In this document: piece after piece, positions 55,128-64,000 of the stretch
How the letters are laid out: every line of letters starts with the position of its first letter
Numbering within the stretch: position 1 is the first letter of the stretch
Source of the DNA: Armigeres subalbatus
Taxonomy: Eukaryota > Arthropoda > Insecta > Diptera > Culicidae
Direction of reading: 5' to 3'
Assembly (NCBI RefSeq): GCF_024139115.2
Contig: NW_026943327.1
Span: 620,001 to 684,000, forward strand
Length of the DNA stretch: 64,000 nucleotides
Notes under the pieces: model-generated
What the model was told of the DNA's origin: nothing
Database searches by the model: none
What the model saw: only the letters and a program-made list of their open reading frames with translations
Program-made: the position numbers and the translations under genes

Positions 55128-55675
55128 CACCTAGCAGTGATGATGCCTTTCTCGTGCATTATAAAATATATTGAAAGAATAACATTAGAAAGGTAAAAAA
55201 AACTTTTCAGGAGAATAGATCACATTTTTTCGATCATTTTGCATGGTTTTGCATTAGTTAAAATGCATCGCCACCATTTTCGGAAAATTTTTTTTTTTTG
55301 TATTGAATTTTTTTTTCCAAGGGCGGACCCTTGGGAAAAAACAATGATTTTTCAATAGTTCCGAAATGCAATGTCCAATCGAGCCAATTTTCAATAGCAA
55401 ACAATGGGACCGCATTCCCCGTCGAATGCAACTTGTTGCGAGTAAATCGGATAATGCTAAGTTCCAAAAAGTGTGTCTACAAAATTTGTTCACATACACA
55501 CATACACACACACACACATACATACATACACACATACAGACATCACCTCAGTTAGTCGAGCTGAGTTGATCGGTATATAACACTATGGGTCTCCGGGCCT
55601 TCTATCAAAAGTTCTTTTTTGAAGCAATCATATAGCCTTTCGGTACAACTTTGTTGTACGAGAAAGGCAAAAAAC
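55127..55675. mobile_element. Element with GCCTTTCTCGT inverted ends inside the LINE 3' UTR
   Basis: TGATGCCTTTCTCGTGCAT near 55144 and TTGTACGAGAAAGGCAAAAA near 55655 form short inverted ends. Internal blocks ATAGCCTTTCGGTACAAC and GGGTCTCCGGGCCTTCTATC look like a common mosquito repeat, but I cannot name it. A fragment resembles 17880-17960. Exact ends and target site are unclear. Confidence 0.45.
55495..55536 (+). repeat. CA microsatellite
   Basis: CACATACACACACACACACA and neighbours. The valine/cysteine-rich frame on the minus strand comes from it. Confidence 0.85.
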
Positions 55676-55689
55676 ATGTATATTGTATA

Positions 55690-55727
55690 TGTACTAGTCT
55701 ACGTCGGTTAACGAAATAAATAAATAA
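55690..55727 (+). other. LINE 3' tail
   Basis: AACGAAATAAATAAATAATT resembles the AAATAAATAAA tail at 905-918 and probably closes the LINE that starts at about 45570. Confidence 0.45.
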
Positions 55728-55751
55728 TTAAAAATCAGGACATCAGCATCT

Positions 55752-56710
55752 ACAATTTTCCACAAAACAAAAATAAATTAGTACTTTTAAAAACAAAAAT
55801 TGCAATCATAGAAGAATAATTTTTCATAAAGAAATCAGAATGTTCCACGGAAGAAATACACAATTTTTATAAATCCATATTTCAAGCTCTATCTGGAATA
55901 AGGGCGAATGTCGCAAGAGAGAATTCTCTTCGTCGACTTCCCCTTATTGAAATAAAAGTGACAAGCAGCGGATTTTTTTGTGGTTTATCACCTCAGAACG
56001 ATAGAAAACAATCCAAACTTGCATTCTGAGGTGATAAACTGCAAAGAAATCCCCTGCTTGTCACTTTTATTCGAAAGAGAGGAAGTCGACGAAGAGAATT
56101 CTCTCCTGCGACATTCGCCCTTTTACCAGATAGAGCTTGTTTTGCAATGAACAATTACAAAACATTCCACAAAATATTTTCTACAAAAAACTAAAAACTT
56201 TCCACGAAAAAATCAGTAAAGAGCGATAAAAAATATAAAAATGTCCGTCCATTACAAAAATATAAAATAGCAATTAAACTGAGCATTGTTTCATGGATGA
56301 CTCCTTCTTTAAAAACGTTGCAAGTTTATGAGAAATTTTATCAATTTTATCGCTTTTTTTAATTTTTTTTTCGGAAATTTTCTTTTTTTTTATTGCTCTT
56401 TATCGATTATTTTGTAGATTTTTCTTTATTTTTTTTGAAGAAAATATATTTATTTTGTGCAAAATTTTAATTCATGGAAATTTTGTATTTGTGCAGTGGA
56501 ACATTTTGATTTCTTTATGGAAAATTCTTCTTTTATAATTGGAATTTTTGATTTTAAAAGTGCTAATTTATTTTTGCTTTGTGAAAAATTCCTAATTGGT
56601 TATGAAAATTTTGCATTATTTGTAGAAATTTTATATTTATTTATTGCTTATACCCTGATTTCTTTATTGGCATTTTTTTTTAATTTTTCATGGAAAATTA
56701 CTAGTTCTTC
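55752..56710. mobile_element. Large AT-rich foldback
   Basis: The left arm (AAAATAAATTAGTACTTTTA, TTTTTCATAAAGAAATCAGA, AATGTTCCAC) pairs with the right arm 56330-56700 with moderate divergence. A complete hairpin element (55883-56139) interrupts the left arm. A 103-codon frame at 56457-56768 lies in the right arm and is AT-driven. Confidence 0.6.
55883..56139. mobile_element. 258-bp hairpin MITE nested in the foldback
   Basis: Arms of about 115 bp start CAAGCTCTATCTGG on both ends and share GGGCGAATGTCGCA, GAGAATTCTCTTCGTCGACT, AAAAGTGACAAGCAG and TTTATCACCTCAGAA. The loop near 56005-56020 is short. No clear target duplication. Confidence 0.8.
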
Positions 56711-57221
56711 AAGGAAATTTTATTTTGCTGCCGATGTGAAATGTCAAAGGAAAAACGAAGGAATGTAAGCAATATCCCAAAAGACGTATTCAAAAACTTT
56801 CTACATTTATTAAAAAGTCAATGTTCTCAGTCTTGTTTCATTCCACGCTCATACTAATAATAAGAAAACTTTTTTTTTTCAAGATACTAAGTAGAAGAAT
56901 AATATGCCACAGAAAGTCCTAACGTCGTTGAAACATACCGCTGACATTTTTGCAAAGGATTTCGCAGCTTCTTGTTCGTGTTTGATACCATTTAATGCTA
57001 GAAAATGTTCATCCCGATTTTATTTTTCACAGACGTCCTTTTTCAAACACTGTTAGAAAAATTGGTTTACGTTTAATGCGGAAAAAGTGTGAGAAAGGCT
57101 CAAAATAACAAATAGAAACTAAAGTACTGTAACGTGGGAAAAAACAATAAGTTGCTCAATTCTTACAAGTATAAAATCGAATTTGCGGTCGACAATGGCA
57201 GAGGAGCTCTCAAATGGCTGA
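56711..57221. other. Non-coding stretch
   Basis: Nothing recognised. Confidence 0.4.
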
Positions 57222-57419
57222 TGTTGGTGTTGCTGGAAAATGCCCTACTCCATCAGCTGAAACTTCATAATACTTTTACGATGAAATAATCGATGGGATT
57301 GTTTGAGTCCTTGTGGTTGGAGTGCCACAAGTACTCAAACAATTCCATCGATTATTTCGTCGTAAAATTATTATGAAGTTTTAGCTGATGGAGTAGGGCA
57401 TTTCCCAGCTGCATCAACA
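57222..57419. mobile_element. 198-bp hairpin MITE
   Basis: Arms of about 90 bp share AAATGCCCTACTCCATCAGC, ACTTCATAATA, TTTTACGA and AAATAATCGATGG, around the loop GTCCTTGTGG...CCACAAGTAC. The outer ends are TGTTGGTGTTGCTGG and, inverted, TGTTGATGCAGCTGG. Non-coding. Confidence 0.8.
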
Positions 57420-57552
57420 GAAAATAAAATATTATGCGATGAGCTATTAATGACCATCAATTATATATTGATTAAAAAAAATGATCACAAATTCTCGTGG
57501 TACGGACAATTAAAATTATTACTGATTTGAACTTTGGGTGCAATTAGGAGCA
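57420..57552. other. Non-coding spacer
   Basis: Nothing recognised. Confidence 0.4.
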
Positions 57553-57554
57553 TA

Positions 57555-58938
57555 CCCAACTAACATTTAATGTCAATGTAAATGTTATTTCAACTCGTCT
57601 ATACGGCTTCAAGCTGAATATGTGTGCTATACATATGATCAAGAACTTCTATTCAATGCTTTTACCAGCAAATCTGGCGAATCTATTCAGCTGTTTTTGA
57701 CGTGCCTGCACAACTACTTTACAGCATGTTACACAATTTTTTCTCAATCTTTATTAAACCATTTAGTAATATAATTCACTTCAATGGCGCTTATTCAGAT
57801 TTTTTAAATCTGTTAAATAAGTTTTATACAGCCACTGAATTCATTTTGATTAAATATTATTTGAGAGGAGAGTAAATTTCGGAGTTTATTTAATGTTTTT
57901 TTTAATGAAAACTGAAATATCAATTTTGTTGCTACCTAGATTCGAACTCCTGATCTCCTGATTCAATGGCCGCTGCTCTGTCATCACCGTCACTTTGACA
58001 TATGTAAATAACAAAGAAAATTATGGATGTGCTTCTTCGCATACCCTATAGGTTGTTTTACTAACGCAATTTTCAGATTCATGCTGTATAAACGTTAGAA
58101 AGAGGCCTATATGCTGCTTTTAGCACATAAGCTTAAAAATTATGTTTTCAGCATTATTTCAACCATTATTCAAACATCTATCAGCATGTTCTAGGCTAAC
58201 ATTTATGCATCATCAATCGCAGAAATTGTTTTTAGGCAACATTGTCTCGATCTGTATAGATGCTACTCTGCTGCTAATCGTTTAACAGTAGCCGTCAACA
58301 GCAATATCGCTTTTAAATGGCTTGTTTTCTTACACTATCTGCTAGCATTAATGACAGCGCTTTGTCAGTTGCTATAAGAGCAGGTGAATACCTTTGTAGC
58401 TGCATTACAGAAATCAATAGCTCATACACAGCTCCGGCAACAAAAATTAAATGTAAACATTGCGGTTTTGACATTCCATACTGACAAGCTATTAAAAGAA
58501 GCAGTATAAGGTTTACTTAAACGTTGTGTAATCTTCAAAGATACAGAAGTTGCCTAAAAGCTTCGTTAGTTCATTTATAGCGCCATTACGCTATATTGTT
58601 AGTGCTATAACAACAGCGAAAACATTTTCATTGTGAATGCTACTCACCGTAATATGAGAAGTTGCTAACAAGCAACTTAATTACATACATGAGCTCTTAA
58701 CCGATAAGCTTTGTTGCTAATTCAGACAGAGCTGTTTTATGAGTATATGAAAGCTGCATAAACGATAAAAGATGAAATATATTCGGCACAAACTGACTAT
58801 TTGGGTAATAGTCGAGTTGAAGTTTAAGGGATTATTTGCGGAGTCTTTTCTTTTATTCAGCATTGGCTGCTTTCATTCAAATATTATACAGCCAAAGGCT
58901 AGAAGTTGAAGCTTTTAGCACCAAAATTGTTAGTTGGG
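57555..58938. mobile_element. TA-flanked 1.4-kb non-autonomous element
   Basis: TA at 57553-57554 and 58939-58940 flanks CCCAACTAACATTTAATG and, inverted, CCCAACTAACAATTTTGG. Inside are repeated motifs of the type TTAGCACATAAGCTT and GCTAACAAGCAAC. A tRNA-like stretch with a B-box-like AGTTCGAATCTAGG lies on the minus strand near 57937-57995. No transposase. Confidence 0.6.
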
Positions 58939-58940
58939 TA

Positions 58941-59929
58941 GTTCTCTAGCAAAGCAATAATATTCAAAATATGCCGAACAGACCGCAGCCCTCGAAGAAA
59001 GCTCTTCCAGTGTAGCTCCTAATCCTTTAGGAACTAGAGCAAACATCACTGCGAAAGACAGGCAGTAGAATGCTATCTGTATCGTTACAGATTGGCCGTG
59101 GAAAAGAGTGACACAAATCCCTCGGGACTATTTATTTCGATTTATTTCTGCTACCTACCGAATCGACACATTTAGCCAGGGATTTCTGGTTGTAAGCTTC
59201 CCGATCAGACGCTGTAGAGTAGCTGCCACTGATTGCTGCCTCGTGCTCACCCATTGATATCATGGCCACCAAAATACCGTCTCAATAGGTACCCAACACT
59301 GTCGAGGGGATTATATTGGTATCCAATTTATTTTTCGTTTTTATCTGGAATTTAATGCCTTTTAGATAGTAGACGTTAGGGTGGTACAACAAGAATGGAA
59401 CTCGCTCGATAAAAGCGTTTTATTTTAAATTAGATTTTGTACATCCTTTGAAAACGGATGTGAATCGTTTACACTGTAAGCTAAAATGGATATATTCTAT
59501 CAAAGACTTAAGAAGATAGCACACGGTAGAAGCTGTAAAACCGAAATAGAAAAAAGGGCATTACCGAAATGGCTTTGAATTTGAATGCTTCCGTATAAAC
59601 GCCTATTTTATCTTGATATATCATAATGATTAAAATAGTGATATGCTTTTTACAACGGTACGGGTCACGGAAGGTTAACACTATGCACTATGAATATTGA
59701 CGGTTGACTATATTTGACGCTTTTTATTTGAACATTTGACAGACTTTAGAATATGTATTTTATTCTGAGACCTATGCATAATATAGCCCTACGGTAAGAT
59801 GCGTGGTTACTAAAGCTTGATCCACTTAGAATTTGGCAGCACGAAATTAGACATTTCTTTGCCGAAAAAGTTCATAAAAAGGTGGGTCAGGTTTTATTAT
59901 ACAGGGAATTTAATAAACTTTGAAGGAAA
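58941..59929. other. Unassigned stretch with an orphan MITE end
   Basis: 58970-59300 is less AT-rich but no frame gives a known domain. TTTACAACGGTACGGGTCAC...GGAAGG followed by TTAA at 59675-59678 is the right end of the CCTTCCGGGA family. No left end is seen nearby. Confidence 0.4.
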
Positions 59930-60785
59930 AAATATCGAAAAATGATTCATTGGCATTTCGGATGAAGTCTCGGCCTTTTCTCTCAATACCACTCGTTATT
60001 TTTTGCACAGTAGAACGGTCAACTTAATCTGTCATTTTTTCACACCACTTCTCCATATAAGATGGTTTTCTGATTGTTTCACACCATTTCTCAAGTTTCC
60101 CTATGATAATTGCCTAATATTTTTCGTTGGGACGAAAATTTGGGCATTTTAGTGGGTTGATAGGTTTTTCAATAACGTCATTAGCATTCGGTTCATACCA
60201 TTCCATCACATCACGTCTGTAATGGCAGCTTAGGGAAGATCCATTAATTACGTAACGCAAAAATTGGACTTTTTCAACCCCCCCTCCCCCCTATGTCACA
60301 CTTTTTGTATGAAGCTTCTGAAAATTTCGTATGGATCGTCACACTTCACTCAACCCCCCTCCCCCCTATAAGCGTTACGTAATTTGTGGACGTTCCCTTA
60401 TTAAGTCAGGCCAAAGCAACACCGGACAGTCGTGTGAATGAATGAGTGGCAAAAATCGCTTCTGAAGACTTGTATATTTGCCCATTTATGGTCGCTCCAG
60501 TTTTCTTTCAACTGCAGATGCTTTGACACACCATTAATTTGTGGGCAATCTTGCCTGCATATACATATTTGAATTTTCCTGGGGCATTACCCTTTCGTTT
60601 GGCAAGGTAAAACTTGTGTCCCGGGAATTGAAAGTCAATTTTAATATTAATTTCATTGCTCATCAAAATACATCAATTGTAATTCGTCAGAACTTGCTCG
60701 ACCAGCATTCTTGCGCGATGTTTGGCAACCAGGTTCTGTTTCAGGGTCCTGTTGCGACGCTTACTGACATCAAATATACTATATT
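59930..60785 (-). pseudogene. Mariner-like transposase, DD37E type, broken
   Basis: Minus-strand fragments match the C-terminal half of an IS630-Tc1-mariner transposase. They read KRFLPLIHSHDCPVLLWPDL (second Asp), then, after a MITE at 60233-60397, SCHYRRDVMEWYEPN and NPLKCPNFRPNEKY with the catalytic Glu. Ignoring the MITE, 37 residues lie between that Asp and Glu, the signature of the DD37E group described from mosquitoes. Further on are EKWCEKMTD and RNANESFF at the C-terminus. The N-terminal half (60785 towards 60500) is in pieces with stops. Dead gene; the terminal repeats were not located. Confidence 0.8.
60233..60397. mobile_element. MITE with ATTACGTAACGC ends inside the transposase
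   Basis: GGGAAGATCCATTAATTACG at the left and, inverted, GGGAACGTCCACAAATTACG at the right, with C-rich runs (CCCCCCCTCCCCCC) inside. Flanked by TTA on both sides (60230-60232, 60398-60400), consistent with a TA or TTA duplication. It resembles the element at 25436-25601. Confidence 0.75.
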
Positions 60786-62660
60786 AACAATATGATTCAC
60801 ACTCACGAAATTTTGGCGACACCACATGTGGCGCCAAATCGCGTCCAAAAGGATCGATACACACGTAAATCTAAGTACCCAAAATATGACGATCGTTTTA
60901 CACACACTTCAAAATGCCATCATGAAAAAAAAATAGAGATGCTTGATGTTTTTTTTGCAAACTTAATCGATTATGTTTAATGCAAACCGAAAATCAAATG
61001 TCGTAGCAGAAGTGTGGTAGGCATATTTTAGTGGAAATGTATAATAAATTTGATATAGCTCGTTGAACTGTATCCGGCGGGACCATGCCGGTGCACCATA
61101 TCAAAATTGACGCACGCTGAAGCAGTTGGAGAGCTATACGAGGTTGCTGTGGAAGTTTACATTCTTCTCGCATTGTACCTACTCGCTCTTTGTTTCGCAC
61201 ACCATGTTGCTGTTTGCTCATTTGACTGCAACACTTTTATATTTTTTTTTATTTAAAGAGGCGTCATGATTCTTTGGGATATTTGACATTATTGAAGTCA
61301 ATGAATTGTCTAAGACAAACAGCAAGTTGTCTGCATGGCTTATTAAACGTATCTAAAATTAGTTGAGATATCCTTTGTCACTATTTAATCCGCATTTTAT
61401 TGTTTTTTTTTTTGTTGAATCTGGTTGAAAGTAAATTTAACAAGATACGTTTAAGAATAGCTTAAATATAGCATTTGGAATGCATTTTAATTTATATATA
61501 CAAGATGGAAATTGGAAGGTCACAATTTCTGTTTACCCGCTTTTTCCAAAAGGCTCAAAAAGAACCCAACGTAGATCGAAAATACTGAAAGTACTTCTGG
61601 GAGAGTTTGTCAATGAAGATAATAGACTCTAATATACACCATTGTGAGATACCACACTTTCATTAGTAGCCAAATAACGTAAAAACACTGGTTTGGACTA
61701 TGCTTTTGCTAATATTTATACCATTTAATTATGTGTATTTATTATGTGTATTTATTCTGGTTCGCCTGAAAATTTCACATCAGTATGTTCTTTAATTAAT
61801 ATTGTAATAACTGATAATAGTTTTAACAACTAAAACTCAACTTAACTGTTATTCATTTTATTTATTTACTACGTTAATGTAATACGTTCGAACAATATTT
61901 TGTTGTGGTCCGCCACTTTTACTTTATATAGTAATTTAAATTAAATATTATCAATACATATTAAATTGGTGGAAAGAATCTCCTCTTCATTATGTCATAT
62001 GACCTGAAATGTTTTCTACAGAACCATGTCAATCAGAGTAATTCCTTTACACTTCCAAGACTCTGTCTTCAAATATGAATTCTACCATCTATGCACAGAG
62101 AGAGTATGACGCTTGCTACAAAAAATTAACAAAGAGAGAATATAATCCCTGGGAGAACGAGATAGCAAAGTTCTTGACAGTCGAGTCTTACTGGATTTCT
62201 CTCTGCATTGCACATGCGTTTCTAGCTCGGTTTCCTATCAGAAAAACTTATCTTACAATAATTAGTATACTAAAATCTTCATTATATTGTTTGAAAAGAT
62301 TTCTATTGACAACTCAGGCCTCTTCAATACGAAATACCAATTATCATATAATAAATGGCGTAATCTAAAAATTCTAATGGTAATTGTGGTAAATATTGAT
62401 TTGAGTTAGCTTTAATTGAAATGTGTAAATATTGTAAATAATTTTAGGCTGCATAAACATAAAATAAATATTCTTCCTTGTGCTTATTTTACGTTTGACT
62501 ACAAATGACATGTTCTGTCATGCCTTCATCACTTGTCTAATGCAAATGTCAATATCAATATCGCTTTACGGTTTATCGAACTATGCAATGTAGCACGGCA
62601 AGAATGATCATGTTGAGTAAATTCTGGAAGGAATTGGACATGTACAAGTATAATATTGGT
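60786..62660. other. AT-rich stretch
   Basis: 60786-60980 may hold the worn N-terminus or 5' part of the mariner-like element. The rest shows no gene. A 97-codon frame at 62075-62368 has no recognised domain and weak coding character. Confidence 0.35.
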
Positions 62661-62834
62661 ACAGATTTGTCATATTTAAAGTCCATTTTTCGTCATTGCA
62701 AAAAAAGCGTGTGCAACTCGTTGCAAAACTCGATTTTTTCAGCACTCGTAGTATTTATCCAACTCCGCAAGCCTCGAGTTGCAAAAGCTATTTTTTGCAA
62801 TGACGGAAAATGGGCTCTAATATGATAAATCTGT
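62661..62834. mobile_element. 174-bp hairpin MITE
   Basis: ACAGATTTGTCATATTTAAA at the left and, inverted, ACAGATTTATCATATTAGAG at the right. The arms continue through CCATTTTTCGTCATTGCAAA and TTGCAACTCG to a short centre. The overlapping frame is incidental. Confidence 0.75.
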
Positions 62835-62854
62835 AACAAAATGGTACGAACTAA

Positions 62855-63120
62855 TTTACTTCAAATGATCATTCTTACCAATAAATCATGTTGCTGAAAA
62901 GAACCGTCATATTCCATGCTATCGCACCACAATGCGTAGCTCGACAAGCCTTGAAGCGATAGATGAGCTTGCCTTTGGAAAATTCTGATGTCATGGCCAT
63001 CATTACCAAAGTTGATTCAGCAAAATGTAGTCATGTAACTACTGATCTGATGTTGGATTTTCATTATAGCATCCAAATGAGAGCTACAATGGATTTTATG
63101 TCACTCATTTGAGATTAAAG
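62855..63120 (+). repeat. Relative of the body of the MITE at 23270-24197
   Basis: TCAAATGATCATTCTTACCA, CAGCTCGACAA-like AGCTCGACAAGCC, and TTTTCATTATAGCATCCAAA match 23370-23650 in order with moderate divergence. The GGGTGTCC ends are not present nearby, so it is a fragment. Confidence 0.5.
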
Positions 63121-63903
63121 ACAAAGATGTACATATTTATTTTAAGATTTTCATTTCTAAAATAAAAACCGGTGAAGAATTTTGTGTTATATTTTTAATT
63201 TCGATAAAGTAAAAGAAAAACATTTCTTATTTAGATTAGTCATGAAAGCAATGAAACAGTCACGTAATCTTCATGTGACACACTAGTGCTAGCTGATTGA
63301 GTGAAATTGAGTGCCTCGACCTTTGCATAACGTACCAAACGTGAATAGTGCTGTGAAAAAAATGCGTTGTTTTTCACGTAGATATGATGGGAAGATTATT
63401 TTGGGTGTAGCTAACACCGTCCTGTAAAACCACATTTTTTAAACCACAAGTTCCGACAGTTTGATAACCCGCTTGTTATGCTTTCGCCTTACAAATTTCT
63501 AGCTTCCCGCGCATATACATATACACCCAGATGCTAGCAGCTGTGGGTAGAACACCAGCGCAGCAAGCATTTCCACGTCGGAGCAGCTTCTACTATTGGA
63601 GCATACGAGGCATAATTTGCTTTTCTCTATATTATCGAGGAAAATCGATCATTTGATGATCGATTTATTCAAAAAAGTATGGGCATCCCTATACCTTCGA
63701 ATGTCATCTTTTCAACTGCAAAGAGCTTGCTGACGTTTAATCATCTTTCTCTTTCAAGTGCATCAGTTGACAGCTAGCCTCTGTATCGATAAGAGTTACT
63801 TTGGAAACGTAACAAACATAAGAATCGTGTTACTCGACAAAGTCCGAAGAGGCGTTTTGCCAAGAACTACGGTTCTCGTGAAAGTGTCCAGTTTACCGTA
63901 CTG
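63121..63903. other. Non-coding stretch upstream of a partial frame
   Basis: No gene recognised. The composition becomes less AT-rich after about 63430. CATCAGTTGACA at 63761 contains an initiator-like TCAGTT, which could belong to an internal promoter of a retroelement. This is weak. Confidence 0.35.
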
Positions 63904-64000
63904 ATGGAGGACTACCGCAGAGACTCCGTCTATCTAGACTTTAGCGGAATGCCAGTCCGCCCTAAACTAGACAAAGTTTACGAACTCATCAGCAAGCAAA
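63904..64000 (+). CDS. Partial open frame at the right edge, possibly LINE ORF1 (gag-like)
   Basis: An ATG at 63904 opens a frame that is still open at the window end (32 codons). It starts MEDYRRDSVYLDFSGMPVRP and continues KLDKVYELISKQ. The style resembles the N-terminus of gag-like ORF1 proteins of mosquito LINEs (acidic start, then a conserved hydrophobic strand). That is an impression, not a match. The upstream sequence has no other long frame, fitting a 5' UTR. It could also be the first exon of a host gene. Confidence 0.4.
   Translation, partial: MEDYRRDSVYLDFSGMPVRPKLDKVYELISKQ

Noticed and set aside
57937..57995. A tRNA gene on the minus strand (AGTTCGAATCTAGG)
   Set aside because: A B-box-like block exists, but no complete cloverleaf could be drawn and it lies inside a MITE-like element.

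Overview
This 64 kb window looks like repeat-rich DNA from a culicine mosquito, most likely an Aedes species. The main clue is three copies of a tRNA-derived SINE that I recognise as Feilai (about 21.2 kb, 27.4 kb and 34.9 kb). The others are low GC, several kinds of degenerate non-LTR retrotransposon, a DD37E-type mariner transposase remnant, and many TA- or TTAA-flanked miniature elements (MITEs). I found no convincing host protein-coding gene. Almost every recognisable coding stretch is a broken transposon gene. The one exception is a short open frame that runs off the right edge.

Layout. 1-12.4 kb: a 3' LINE fragment, a 148-bp tandem repeat, RTE-like endonuclease remnants, foldback elements, Penelope-like hairpins and several MITEs. 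12.4-14.5 kb: five identical tRNA-like genes in about 500-bp units, three on the minus strand and two on the plus strand, the whole block flanked by an 11-bp direct repeat. 14.8-21.2 kb: a 5'-truncated Jockey-type LINE carrying a 1.2-kb TA-flanked insert, then a 2.7-kb array of GGAATTCC-like repeats split by a hairpin, with GC-rich inverted motifs at the two edges. 21.2-30.8 kb: SINEs, MITEs and nested insertions. 30.8-38.5 kb: two satellite arrays of 143-bp and 131-bp monomers. 38.5-45.5 kb: a pyrimidine tract, a GCC-rich foldback and a second, inverted copy of a GGAATTCC-rich dispersed repeat. 45.6-55.7 kb: one LINE split by a 7.2-kb hAT-like insertion that contains its own duplication and a minisatellite. 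55.7-64 kb: nested foldbacks, the DD37E transposase and more MITEs.

The parts do not work together as a pathway. What the window records is layered insertion: a MITE inside a LINE, a SINE inside a MITE inside a dispersed repeat, and hairpins inside larger hairpins. Target-site duplications make the order of events readable in many places. Sequence identity, TIR matches and period lengths were judged by eye, so boundaries are good to a few bases where a duplication is quoted and to tens of bases elsewhere.
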